This document shows positions 1 to 8,657 of a stretch of 34,776 bases of DNA, piece by piece; the first letter of the stretch is position 1; the number at the start of each line of letters is the position of its first letter. Source of the stretch: Clostridiales bacterium. GTDB taxonomy: Bacteria > Bacillota > Clostridia > Christensenellales > Aristaeellaceae. A program made the position numbers and the translations under genes. The notes beneath the pieces are model-generated. The model ran no database searches and was not told where the DNA came from. It worked only from the letters and a program-made list of their open reading frames with translations. The stretch is from NCBI GenBank assembly GCA_004555155.1, contig SFJH01000036.1, forward strand, positions 1-34,776, given 5' to 3'.

Positions 1-95
1 ACACCCATTCCGACACCCCCGTCCCCGAGGACAATACCCATTCCGACACCCCCGTCCCCGAGGACAATACCCATTCCGACACCCCCGCCCCTCAG
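1..95 (+). repeat. 33-bp tandem repeat, about 3 copies, inside the PA14 protein gene
   Basis: Two near-identical 33-bp units and a partial third encode the 11-residue motif THSDTPVPEDN in frame. The array runs off the left edge, so the real copy number is unknown. It forms a flexible, acidic, Pro-rich linker and is a likely site of length variation by slippage. Confidence 0.85.
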
Positions 96-3000
96 ACGGA
101 CGCGCCCCGCACGCCCACCGCGCCCCGGATCTTCGCCAACAACCGCGATGTGACCGGCGGCAGCGTGGAATTTGCGCAGGATGCGGTGACCAATCTCAGC
201 TGGAGCGCGGATGTGGCGGATTCCTACATCGTCGAGCTGCTGGACGAGCGCGGCGGCGTGCTGCTGAACCGCCAGACTGGCGCGACCTCCATGAACCTCA
301 CCGCGAACGAGCTGACCGCGGGCGTCGCCTACACGCTGCGCGTCAGCGCCGCCGTGGCGGGCGGCAGCGACACGGCCTCCGCCGAGGTGCGCGTCTCCGT
401 GCAGGAGACGCCTGCGGACGCAGAGCTGGCCGTGTGGCTGAACTCCGTGAGCGTCCACGAGGGCGGCGTCAGCGTGGTGAGCGCCGCGTCCGATCTCGAC
501 TTCGGCTGGAGCCTCACCGGCGACGATCTGCGCGTGACCATTGTCAGCGAAACCACCGGCGCGACGGTCTATGATTCCAGCGCGGACGGCGGCGCGGCGG
601 GTCTGTACGGCGTGCGCCTTTCCGCCGGTGCGCTGGCGGACGACGCGCAGTACCGGCTGCGCGTGGAGCTGCCCGGCCGGTCGAAGTCCGCCGAGCTGTC
701 CTTCTGCATCCGCGCGGTGCAGCTGTGCACCGTCACCCCCACCCCCGACGCGAACGCCGGGCTGGTGAAGATCGAGATCACGCCCGTGGACGGCGCAGGC
801 GAATACCGCACGCTGTCCGGCGCGGGCCTGATGCCCCAGCAGGTGTATACCGTGCCCGCGAACGCCACCGTGGCGGTGGAGATGTCCGCCGAGGGCGCGG
901 AATATCCGACCTGCTCGCTGAAGCTCTACAATTATTCCACCCAGGCGCTGATCCAGTCCGCCGAAGGCACTGCCGTGCAGCGCTGGAGCGTGGATATGCG
1001 CACGCTGTCCGCCGGAGATGTGTACATCCTGGAGGTCACGCCCGACGTGCCCGGCGAGGCGGCGAGATTCCTGTTCAGCGCCGAGGCCGAGCCCATCGCA
1101 GCCGCCGGCAGCGGCGAGTTCCGCCTGTGGTTCAGCGGCAATTCCGAGGTCGTGACGCTGGATCTGGCCGGTACGGTGCAGGAGGCCCGCGCCTTTGATC
1201 AGGTGCAGAACCTGCTGCTGCGCTGGACGGACGTGCCCGGCACGGACGCCTACGACCTGAACCTCTACCGCAGAGTGGGCAGCGGCCGCCAGACGATCTA
1301 CAGCGCACAGGTGTCCGACAGCGCCTGCCTGCTGGACGCGGGCGTGGCCGGTCTGGCCGCAAGGGAGACCTATGAGGTCGAGGTGCGTCCCGTGGGCGGA
1401 AGCCGCTCGGCGCGGATGCTGTTCCTGTTCCGCGACGGCGCGGGCTCCGGCACGCTGCAGCTCAACCCCACGCCCACCCCGACCATCGGCCCGAAGAGCA
1501 GCACCGGCGCCAAGCCCGTGATGACGCTGCCCCCCAACCGGACCCCCAAGCCCACGACGAAACCCATCGCCACCCTTCCGCCCTCGAACCGGACGGACAC
1601 GAGCGCGCCCGACGCGATCAGCACGCTTTCGACGCTGACCGCCCTGTCCACGCTGGCTCCGCTGGCGCTGAACACGGATGGGGAAGCCGAAGGCGGCGCT
1701 GCGTCCGGCAGCCTGCTGGCCGAAGCGGAGCTGCAGGTGGACGTGGATCCCCTGACCGTGGCCAAGGGCGCATCGGCGCAGCTTCAGGGCAAGATCACCT
1801 CCACCGTGGCGCTGGACAGCGTGCAGCTGTGCTGCGAGGGCAGCGTGGTGTTTGAGAAGCAGAGTGTGAACGCGAGCCGCTTCAATCTGAACGAATTCAC
1901 CATCGACACCGCCAACGACGCCGCCTGGCAGAACCGGGAGGGCGAGGTGACGCTGGAGGCCTACGTGACCTACGACAGCGCCGCCGCCTCCGTTACGGCC
2001 GCGCCCACGGGCACCGCGCTGCCTACGCTGCAGAACCTGGGCCAGACCATCGCGCTGCCCACGCTGCCGCCTCTGGGTCTGAGCTTCGGCGCCGTCGATG
2101 CGCCCGCCGCCGCGGCCGACAGCGACCGCCACAAGCTGGGCGATATCAAGGTGTATATCGAGCCCCAGGCCGATGCGTTCGCCGGTGCGGGCGCGGGCCT
2201 GCAGCTGTCCGTCTACGAGATGGACGCGGCGCTGAACCGCGGCGCGAAGCGCAGCATCTCCGCCGTGGAGAGCGGAATCGACTATTCCTGGACCGCCGGC
2301 AGCATGGACGTGGCCGGCAACGATGTGACCAATACCGAGATCAAATGGGACGGCTGGGTGCAGGCCAAGTACACCGACCGCGTGCGCTTTGAGGTCTACG
2401 CCACCAACGGCGTGCGGCTGACCGTGAACGGCCAGCAGTGCATCGACGACTGGAGCAGCCAGCCCGTGCGCACCTGCCAGAGCAGCTGGATCAACGTCAC
2501 TGCGGGCGAGAAGTACGTCATCTCGCTGGACAACTTCCAGCTGGACGCCGGCGGCGAGCTGAAGCTCTCCTGGGAGTACGAGAGCCGTCCCGGCGAGAAG
2601 GAGACCATCCCGGCCGCGTATCTGTACTCCGTGTCCGACGCGCTGCTGGGCGCGGACGCGATTGCCAACGCCGTGGCGCAGTACGGCCTGACGCCGCAGC
2701 AGGAGAACGCGCTGAACTATGCCGCCATGCTGTCCGGCGACGACCGGTACAGCGACGCCATCATCGCCGCGCTGGATGCGGGCGAGCCCATCGTCTTCCT
2801 GCTGGAGGGCGCGGGCGCGACGACCGCCGCCTACGGCGGATCGCTGCACGCCCAGGGCCGCATGGACGCCATGCTGGCGGTGGTGTACAACGGCGCGGTG
2901 GAGCTGCTGTCCACCTGCGCGTCGACGCTGCCCGACGTGCCCCGCGCGGGCGCGACGGTGATGTCCGGCGCGGTGGAAGCGACCTTTGAAAGCCTGGAAT

Positions 3001-3356
3001 CCACCAGCGGCCCCGAGCCGCATCTGAAGCTGGGAGCGGCCGCCGTGCTGCGGTGCGTGGACGGCCAGTGCGGCTATTGCGGCGCGATCGTGTCCGGCAC
3101 GGGCGTGTGGCACGTGTGCTCGGCGACCAACCACGGTCTGGAGATCGTGCCCGCGTCCCCATGGGCGCTGACCGCCGCCGACGCGCAGGCCGGGCAGGGC
3201 CTGACGCTGGACGCGCAGGACTTCGCCGGACTGGCGAAGCTGGCGGAGACGACCGGCAAGGCGCTGGTGATCGTCGACCGCCAGAGCATGAATCCCGACC
3301 GGCTGGACTATGAATGGCTCTACGACAATCTGGGCCTGGCGAAGCTGCTCCCGTGA
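1..3356 (+). CDS. Large secreted multi-domain surface protein with PA14 domain (5' end outside window)
   Basis: The frame is open from the first bases of the window, so the true start and any signal peptide lie upstream; a GTG at 150 is only an internal codon. About 1,117 residues are visible. They begin with an 11-residue Thr/Pro/Asp repeat, followed by several fibronectin-III/Ig-like beta domains over about 430 residues. A Pro/Thr-rich linker lies at nt 1460-1600, followed by another Ig-like stretch. A PA14-like module at nt 2250-2620 has the typical order of a KWDGW-type strand, a 'VRFEVYATNGVRL' core and a final 'LSWEY' strand. PA14 domains usually bind carbohydrate. The last 240 residues have a Cys-containing segment (CVDGQCGYCG) and end in a hydrophobic 'ALVIVDR' strand; I do not recognise that domain. 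An extracellular adhesin or wall-associated enzyme next to a Tad pilus locus is the likely role (inference). No LPXTG or terminal anchor is seen. Confidence 0.8.
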   Translation, partial: THSDTPVPEDNTHSDTPVPEDNTHSDTPAPQTDAPRTPTAPRIFANNRDVTGGSVEFAQDAVTNLSWSADVADSYIVELLDERGGVLLNRQTGATSMNLTANELTAGVAYTLRVSAAVAGGSDTASAEVRVSVQETPADAELAVWLNSVSVHEGGVSVVSAASDLDFGWSLTGDDLRVTIVSETTGATVYDSSADGGAAGLYGVRLSAGALADDAQYRLRVELPGRSKSAELSFCIRAVQLCTVTPTPDANAGLVKIEITPVDGAGEYRTLSGAGLMPQQVYTVPANATVAVEMSAEGAEYPTCSLKLYNYSTQALIQSAEGTAVQRWSVDMRTLSAGDVYILEVTPDVPGEAARFLFSAEAEPIAAAGSGEFRLWFSGNSEVVTLDLAGTVQEARAFDQVQNLLLRWTDVPGTDAYDLNLYRRVGSGRQTIYSAQVSDSACLLDAGVAGLAARETYEVEVRPVGGSRSARMLFLFRDGAGSGTLQLNPTPTPTIGPKSSTGAKPVMTLPPNRTPKPTTKPIATLPPSNRTDTSAPDAISTLSTLTALSTLAPLALNTDGEAEGGAASGSLLAEAELQVDVDPLTVAKGASAQLQGKITSTVALDSVQLCCEGSVVFEKQSVNASRFNLNEFTIDTANDAAWQNREGEVTLEAYVTYDSAAASVTAAPTGTALPTLQNLGQTIALPTLPPLGLSFGAVDAPAAAADSDRHKLGDIKVYIEPQADAFAGAGAGLQLSVYEMDAALNRGAKRSISAVESGIDYSWTAGSMDVAGNDVTNTEIKWDGWVQAKYTDRVRFEVYATNGVRLTVNGQQCIDDWSSQPVRTCQSSWINVTAGEKYVISLDNFQLDAGGELKLSWEYESRPGEKETIPAAYLYSVSDALLGADAIANAVAQYGLTPQQENALNYAAMLSGDDRYSDAIIAALDAGEPIVFLLEGAGATTAAYGGSLHAQGRMDAMLAVVYNGAVELLSTCASTLPDVPRAGATVMSGAVEATFESLESTSGPEPHLKLGAAAVLRCVDGQCGYCGAIVSGTGVWHVCSATNHGLEIVPASPWALTAADAQAGQGLTLDAQDFAGLAKLAETTGKALVIVDRQSMNPDRLDYEWLYDNLGLAKLLP

Positions 3357-4546
3357 GCCGCTTTGATGAAGGCGCGCCGCAGCGCCGCCGAAGCGCAGCG
3401 CTGCGGCCGGGCCAAACCGAAACTGACCCGGAGCGATCCGCAAGCCGCGAAGGCTTTTTCCAGGAACGCGGCGAAATTCCAACAAACGACAGAGAGATCG
3501 TCGCCTTCAGCGAACATCCCTCCGGGATGCGAAGCAAATCTCCGATGGGCGGCGCAATCGCCTGCGACGATCATCCCTCCGGGATGCGAAGCAAATCTCC
3601 GACGGGCGTTGCAATCGCCTCCGGCGGACATCCCTCTGAGATGCAAACCAAACCCCAGACGGGCGACGCAATCGCCTCCGGCGAACATCCCTCCGGGATG
3701 CAAATCGCACCCCTGACAGGCGATGCAATTGCCTCCGGCGGACATCCCTCCGGGAATGGGTGGGAAATCCCCGCTCCCGGGGAATCCGAAGGCCGGAGGC
3801 CTGTCAGCCTGAAGGCGGACAAGCAGATCTATGCCCTGCCGGCGCAGGGGCGCGCGCTGAGCGTGCTGCACTTTGCCGACCGGCAGTCTCTGAACGAATT
3901 TCTGAACCGGCGCGCGGCGCTGGTGCGGGACGCGGGCGGCTGCCCATGGCTGAATCTGCCCCGGAATCCCCGCGCGGAGCCCGAGCAGGGCGGCTGGCGG
4001 CTGACCGAGGAGATGCTGCTGGCCCGGCCCGACGGCCCCGAGGACGCGCGCGCAGACGATCTGGCCCGGGCGCTCATCGGGCTGCACCGGGCGGGCTGGG
4101 TGCACATGGACGTGAAGCCCGAGCACCTGCTGTATGCGTCCGGGCGCTGGATGCTGCACGATTTCGACGGCGCAATGCCCGTCGGCGCGCGGTTTTCGCG
4201 CAGGGACGTCACCTTTGAATACGCGCCGCCGGACGTGCTCTGGCACGACCGCGCGGACGCGAGCGACGACCTCTACGCCGCGGCATTGACGCTGTATCGC
4301 TGGCGCGCGGGCCGACTGCCCCTTCAGCGCGGAAGCGAGCGCAGGGCGGCGGCGCTGCGCCGGCTGTGCCCGGCGATTCCCGTGCCCCGGGACTGGGGCG
4401 ACGAGGCCCGGCGGTTCTTCCGCCGCGCCCTCGCGATGCGCCGCGGACGGCGGTTTCACTCCGCGCGGGAGTGGGCGAACGCCTGGCGGCAGGTGGAAAT
4501 GATGTGGAAGGCGGGAGAAGAGTATGGCGAACACAGTCAAGAGTAA
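3314..4546 (+). CDS. Protein-kinase-like protein; start uncertain
   Basis: The C-terminal 250 residues look like a eukaryote-type Ser/Thr kinase fold. HMDVKPEHLL (about residue 264 from the ATG at 3314) matches the HRD catalytic loop, DFD (about 283) stands in for DFG, YAPPD resembles the APE motif, and SDDLYAAALTLYRWRAGRLP matches the helix-F region. I find no convincing glycine loop or VAIK lysine in the N-lobe (from about nt 3795), so activity is uncertain; it may be an atypical kinase or pseudokinase. The ATG at 3314 overlaps the previous gene by 43 bp and has no good ribosome site. It would make the protein begin with basic sequence and five 19-residue repeats. The folded domain starts only after the repeats, so the real start could be downstream. 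The next gene overlaps its end by 23 bp, which supports an operon. An FHA domain, which reads phospho-threonine, is encoded at the end of the locus. Confidence 0.65.
   Translation: MALRQSGPGEAAPVSRFDEGAPQRRRSAALRPGQTETDPERSASREGFFQERGEIPTNDREIVAFSEHPSGMRSKSPMGGAIACDDHPSGMRSKSPTGVAIASGGHPSEMQTKPQTGDAIASGEHPSGMQIAPLTGDAIASGGHPSGNGWEIPAPGESEGRRPVSLKADKQIYALPAQGRALSVLHFADRQSLNEFLNRRAALVRDAGGCPWLNLPRNPRAEPEQGGWRLTEEMLLARPDGPEDARADDLARALIGLHRAGWVHMDVKPEHLLYASGRWMLHDFDGAMPVGARFSRRDVTFEYAPPDVLWHDRADASDDLYAAALTLYRWRAGRLPLQRGSERRAAALRRLCPAIPVPRDWGDEARRFFRRALAMRRGRRFHSAREWANAWRQVEMMWKAGEEYGEHSQE
3515..3770 (+). repeat. 57-bp tandem repeat, 5 units, each with hairpins
   Basis: Units start with CATCCCTCCGGGATG at 3515, 3572, 3629, 3686 and 3743, exactly 57 bp apart. 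CATCCC and GGGATG form a 6-bp stem with a TCC loop; the third unit has one mismatch and the fifth has decayed. Between these hairpins most units carry a second short stem, GGCGA/TCGCC around a CGCAA-type loop. Because 57 is a multiple of three and the unit has no stop, the array is open in the frame of the kinase-like gene and also on the other strand. It may be a non-coding palindromic element captured as an N-terminal extension. Confidence 0.85.
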
Positions 4547-5516
4547 GAAGGTTGTGCCCGTTCGGATCATCGTGCTGGCGGCGGTGCTGGCGGTGGTGGT
4601 GATCATCGGGGCCGTCACGCTGTTTCTGGGCCGCGACAAGCCCACCCAGGCCGTGCCGCTGCTGGCCACCGGCAACCGGGGCGGCAATCTGGCCGGCGGC
4701 GGCGCGGCGGTGGAGGCCAACGGCAGCGTGTATCTGGCCGACGCGGTCTCCGGCGAGATCCTGAAGGTGACGCCCGGTCAGATCGGCGGCACGCCCATCG
4801 GCGCCAGCGGCCGGTATCTGAACACCGACGGCGCCAGCCTCTGGTATGCGGACAGGGCCACCGGTCAGCTGATGAAGATCGATCTGAACGGCGGATCCCC
4901 CGCAGTGGTGGTGGCCAGCCGCGTGTCCAGGCCGCTGCTGGCGGGCGATTACATCTATTATATCGACGTGGACAGCAACTGTGCGCTGAGCCGCATCGCC
5001 GTGGCCGACGGCAGCGCGCCCGAGCTGCTGAGCGCCGCGCGGGTGCAGCAGTTCGCCATCGTGGGCCGGAAGATCTTCTATCGGGATCTGAACGGCGCGG
5101 ACTGCGCGTCCTATATGAATCTGGACGGCTCCGCCGCAAAGGAGCTCTCGGGCATCCGCTTCGGCCAGGTGCTGTTCGGCCAGGACAACCGGCTGTACTA
5201 CGCCAACGCCGACCGGGACGGCGCGATCGACTATCTGGAGCTGGCCAGCGACAACGTCTTCTACGGCCCGGCCAGCAACGCCGCGGACAATGCCGCCGTG
5301 GTGGATACCGGCACGATCACCGCCGCAGTGGCGGACGGCAGCCACATCTATTACGTCAAGGCCGCGGACGGCTGCCTGTACCGGCGCGGTCTGACCGCCG
5401 CCGCTGCCGAGGAGAGGCTGACCGACTTCCCCGTGTTCGGCATTCAGGACGCGGGCGGCTATATCTACGTGCAGTCCGTGGCGGATGGCGGCGCGTTTTC
5501 CGCCGTCGCGAAGTGA
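4524..5516 (+). CDS. Membrane-anchored beta-propeller-like protein (DUF5050-type)
   Basis: The 330-residue protein has a short basic N-terminus, one membrane helix at about residues 12-35 with no evident signal cleavage, then an extracytoplasmic domain. That domain has repeated short strands of the type 'YLADAVSGEILKV', 'LWYADRATGQLMKI' and 'IYYIDVDSNCALSRI', with spaced Tyr-Tyr/Ile-Tyr-Tyr motifs. This pattern is typical of DUF5050-like beta-propeller proteins of Bacillota. Its ATG at 4524 lies inside the end of the kinase-like gene, with a GGGAG ribosome site about 8 bases upstream, so the two genes are probably translationally coupled. Function is unknown. A plausible inference is an outer-face sensor or pilus-associated partner of the kinase-like protein. 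The family assignment rests on pattern only. Confidence 0.7.
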   Translation: MANTVKSKKVVPVRIIVLAAVLAVVVIIGAVTLFLGRDKPTQAVPLLATGNRGGNLAGGGAAVEANGSVYLADAVSGEILKVTPGQIGGTPIGASGRYLNTDGASLWYADRATGQLMKIDLNGGSPAVVVASRVSRPLLAGDYIYYIDVDSNCALSRIAVADGSAPELLSAARVQQFAIVGRKIFYRDLNGADCASYMNLDGSAAKELSGIRFGQVLFGQDNRLYYANADRDGAIDYLELASDNVFYGPASNAADNAAVVDTGTITAAVADGSHIYYVKAADGCLYRRGLTAAAAEERLTDFPVFGIQDAGGYIYVQSVADGGAFSAVAK

Positions 5517-5581
5517 TTCCGGCCGCGGACGGCCGTTGCAGCGGAGAAACAGAAGATTCCGACCAGCGGAGGCGATGAAGC

Positions 5582-6628
5582 GTGGACAACTGCAATCTCA
5601 TTGTCGTGGATGAAACCCGGACGTTTTCCGCCCGCCTGAGCGCGCAGCTGAAGGACAGCGGCGCGGAGATCACCGTGTTCTGGGCCCCGGACGCGGATAC
5701 CGTCAACGAAATCCGCGTGAACCATCCGGCCCGGGCGTTTCTGGTGTCCGAGAAGTGGCGGGAGCACAACCGTCCCCTCGACGCCGGCGGCGCGGCGCTG
5801 CTGGAGCTCGCGGAGGAGCGCGGCGACGGCCGTCAGCCCTTTGCCAAGAGCGATCCCATCGCCCGGACGGCGGCGCAGCTGATCAAGCTGCTGGTGGGCC
5901 GCACGCAGATCATCGGCGTGTTCGGCGCGGGCGGCGGCGCGGGCAATACCACCATGTGCATGGCGCTGGCCCAGGGCTTCGCCCTGCGCCGGCAGCGGGT
6001 GTTCGTGCTGAGCCTGGAGCCGTACATGGCGCGGTCGCCCTTCTCGCGGCTGGGGAGCACGGGCCTGGCCGAGGTGCTGGTGGCGCTGGACGAGGGCGGC
6101 GACGCGGCGCGGGTGGCCGAGCGCGCCCTGAGCCAGCCCCAGCGGTTCCCGGGAATCGACGCCTTCGCCGTGACCGAATACAACGCCGACCGGGCGGAGC
6201 TGCGCCCCGGCGACGCCGCCGCCGTGCTGGAGACCCTGCGCCGGATGAACCGCTGGGACGTGATTCTGGTGGATCTGGAGAGCCGCATGGACGACCGGAT
6301 GTTCGAGGTGTGGGCGCTGGCCGAACGGATGATTCTGATGATTCCCCAGACCGCCGTGGGCCTGGAAAAGCTGGAAAACGTGGAGCGCGATCTGCTGCTG
6401 CGCGAAAAGCGGGGCGAGGCGGAGCTTTCCAAGCTGGTGCCGGTGGTGAACTTCGCGGTGTCCGATCCGGGCGGCGTCACGGTGCTCAAGGAGCCGGTGA
6501 AGCTGGCGCTGGGGGATCTGGGCGAGAGCGTGCGCGGCATGTCCAGCGAGAAGTGGTGCGCCGCCTTCGGCATGGAGGCCGGCTTCAAGCGGATCGAGCC
6601 GATTCTGAAAGAGGTCTGGCCGCAATGA
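5582..6628 (+). CDS. tadZ: TadZ/CpaE-like pilus-localising ATPase-family protein with degenerate P-loop
   Basis: The 348-residue protein has an N-terminal receiver-like domain of about 100 residues (IVVDETRTFSARL, then the ending FLVSEKW). A MinD/ParA-like domain follows, which is the TadZ/CpaE layout. TadZ marks the pole or site where the Tad machine assembles. The start is GTG at 5582, with GGAGG at 5568-5572 and a 9-base spacer; the nearer ATG at 5575 is in another frame. The P-loop region GAGGGAGNTT (residues 115-124) has Gly and Asn where deviant Walker A motifs carry the signature and catalytic lysines, so ATP hydrolysis may be lost. A later VILVDLES strand fits Walker B. The stop overlaps the tadA start (ATGA). 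Confidence 0.85.
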   Translation: MDNCNLIVVDETRTFSARLSAQLKDSGAEITVFWAPDADTVNEIRVNHPARAFLVSEKWREHNRPLDAGGAALLELAEERGDGRQPFAKSDPIARTAAQLIKLLVGRTQIIGVFGAGGGAGNTTMCMALAQGFALRRQRVFVLSLEPYMARSPFSRLGSTGLAEVLVALDEGGDAARVAERALSQPQRFPGIDAFAVTEYNADRAELRPGDAAAVLETLRRMNRWDVILVDLESRMDDRMFEVWALAERMILMIPQTAVGLEKLENVERDLLLREKRGEAELSKLVPVVNFAVSDPGGVTVLKEPVKLALGDLGESVRGMSSEKWCAAFGMEAGFKRIEPILKEVWPQ

Positions 6629-7860
6629 TGAAGAACGTCAACGCCGTCATCGACGAGTGCGTCCGCATGATCCAGCAGCGGTTCAGCGGCAGCGAGCGCC
6701 CCGACGAGCGGAAGATCTCCGCCGCGCTGGACGCCATGCTGCGCGCGCGGCCGGATTTTCGCTATATGCTGGTGTCCGAGCGGCGCTATATCCGCAGCGA
6801 GGTGGTGAACGCCATTCTGTATCAGAATGTGCTCACCGGCCTCTTGCGGGACGAGGCCGTGACCGAGATCATGGTCAACGGCCCGGACAGAATCTATGTG
6901 GAAAGGCGCGGCCGGATCCAGCGAAGCGGCGTGCGCTTCCGTTCCCGGGAGGACGCCACCAAGTTCGCCCAGGAGATCATCCCGGGCGCGTCCGTGTCCT
7001 TCGCCAATCCCATCGGCAACGCGCGCCTGCCCGAGGGCTATCGCGTGAACGTGGTGCTGGATCCCGTGGCGCTGGACAGCCCCGTGATCACCATCCGCAA
7101 GTTCTCCAAGAAGCCCATGAGCATCGACATGCTCATCCGCTACCAGTCCATCAATCAGGAGGTGGCGGACAAGCTGGAAAAGCTGGTGCGGGCGAAGTAC
7201 AACATCTTCGTCGCCGGCGGCACCGGCTCGGGCAAGACCACCTTCTTGAACGCCCTGTCGAACTTCATCCCCCGCACCGAGCGCGTGATCACCATCGAGG
7301 ATCCGGCGGAGCTGCAGCTGGACTCGGTGGAGAATCTGGTGCGCATGGAAACCCGCACCGCCGGTCATCGGGAGACGGCCATCACCATTCAGGATCTGAT
7401 CAAATCCTCGCTGCGCATGCGCCCCGACCGGATTGTGGTGGGCGAGGTGCGCGGCGAGGAGGCGCTGGACATGCTGCAGGCCATGAACACCGGCCATGAG
7501 GGCTCCATGTCCACCGGCCACGCCAATTCCTGCAGGGGCATGCTGCGCAGGCTGGAATCGCTGGTGCTCTCCGGCGAGGCGGGGGGCAAGCTGCCGGTGC
7601 AGGTGATCCGCACCCAGATTGCGGAATCGCTGGATCTGATGATCCACCTGGGCCGCCTGCGCGACCGCAGCCGAAGGGTGCTGGAGATCACGGAGATCCT
7701 GGACGTGGAAGACGGCGAGATTCAGCTCAACCCCATCTACAGGTTCCGGGAGACCGGCGTGGACGAAAACGGCAGGATCATCGGCGTGCTGGAGCGCACG
7801 GAGAACAAATTTCAGAACGTGGAAAAGCTCCGCTTCGCCGGCATCGAGGACGAGATTTAG
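6625..7860 (+). CDS. tadA: TadA/CpaF-type pilus assembly ATPase
   Basis: This is the secretion-superfamily ATPase that powers Tad pilus extension at the cytoplasmic face. The protein has about 411 residues, normal for CpaF/TadA. It has an N-terminal helical domain, a 'VTEIMVNGPDRIYVERRGRI' strand block typical of CpaF, Walker A GGTGSGKTT at about residues 198-206, an Asp-box-like 'ITIEDPAELQL', and Walker B with the His-box 'GEVRGEEALDMLQAMNTGHEG'. The ATG at 6625 overlaps the tadZ stop as ATGA. The frame stays open far upstream in the antisense-like reading of tadZ, but that extension is Arg/Gly-rich and not real coding. All catalytic motifs appear intact. Confidence 0.95.
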   Translation: MMKNVNAVIDECVRMIQQRFSGSERPDERKISAALDAMLRARPDFRYMLVSERRYIRSEVVNAILYQNVLTGLLRDEAVTEIMVNGPDRIYVERRGRIQRSGVRFRSREDATKFAQEIIPGASVSFANPIGNARLPEGYRVNVVLDPVALDSPVITIRKFSKKPMSIDMLIRYQSINQEVADKLEKLVRAKYNIFVAGGTGSGKTTFLNALSNFIPRTERVITIEDPAELQLDSVENLVRMETRTAGHRETAITIQDLIKSSLRMRPDRIVVGEVRGEEALDMLQAMNTGHEGSMSTGHANSCRGMLRRLESLVLSGEAGGKLPVQVIRTQIAESLDLMIHLGRLRDRSRRVLEITEILDVEDGEIQLNPIYRFRETGVDENGRIIGVLERTENKFQNVEKLRFAGIEDEI

Positions 7861-7871
7861 GAGGCGTTTGC

Positions 7872-8645
7872 ATGGCGCAGACGGGAAAAAAGCCGCGGGT
7901 GCCCGCGGACTACAACGAGTATCGGCTGACTGCGGCGCAGATGCTGGGCTCGGCGCTGGCGCTGGGCCTGGTGGCGGCGGCGGTGGCGTATGTGTTTTAC
8001 ATGAATCTGATCATCGCGGCGGCCGCGCTGCTGGTCGGGCTGGCCGGGCCGAGGATGTACAAAAGGATGCTGATCGCGAAGCGCAGGAAGGCGCTGAACC
8101 TGCAGTTCAAGGACTTTCTGTACGCGCTGAACTCCTCCATGAGCGCGGGCAAATCGCTGAAGGAGGCGCTGGTGGCCGCGCGGGACGACATGCGCGTTCT
8201 GTACATGGACGACCGCAACATCATGATTCAGGAGCTGGACGCCATGGCGGTGAAGCTGGAGATGAGCGCCCGGGTCACGACGCTGATGTCCGATCTGGCG
8301 CGGCGCAGCGGCAACGAGGACATCCGCTCCTTCGCCACCGTGCTGGAGAGCGGCGAGACCAAGGGCATCGATCAGATTCAGCTGATCCAGAAGACCGTGC
8401 GCGTGATCTCCGAGAAGCTGGAGGTCAAGCAGGAGATTGAAACCAAGGTGGCCTCCGTCAAAATGGAGCAGAAGGTCATGCTGGCGATGCCGGTGCTGCT
8501 GACGCTGATGATGAACCTGATGGCCCCGGACTACATGCAGACGCTGTACGAGCACCCGCTGGGCTATCTGATCGTCACGGTGGTGGTGGCGCTGCTGGGG
8601 ATCTCGGTGGTGTGGTCGAACAGGATCATGGACATCAACGTGTGA
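7872..8645 (+). CDS. tadB: TadB-like inner-membrane platform protein (T2SSF family)
   Basis: The 257-residue protein has paired N-terminal membrane helices (about residues 24-60), a cytoplasmic T2SSF helical domain ('FLYALNSSMSAGKSLKEAL', 'FATVLESGETKG') and two C-terminal membrane helices. TadB and TadC form the membrane platform on which the TadA ATPase acts. GGAGG at 7860-7864 precedes the ATG by 7 bases, right after the tadA stop. The gene is followed at 12 bp by tadC. Confidence 0.9.
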   Translation: MAQTGKKPRVPADYNEYRLTAAQMLGSALALGLVAAAVAYVFYMNLIIAAAALLVGLAGPRMYKRMLIAKRRKALNLQFKDFLYALNSSMSAGKSLKEALVAARDDMRVLYMDDRNIMIQELDAMAVKLEMSARVTTLMSDLARRSGNEDIRSFATVLESGETKGIDQIQLIQKTVRVISEKLEVKQEIETKVASVKMEQKVMLAMPVLLTLMMNLMAPDYMQTLYEHPLGYLIVTVVVALLGISVVWSNRIMDINV

Positions 8646-8657
8646 GGAGGCGCGGCA

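Noticed and set aside
5755..6624. In-frame upstream extension of TadA through tadZ
   Set aside because: The extension is Arg/Gly-rich, lies over the real TadZ frame, and the ATGA junction with homology starts at 6625.
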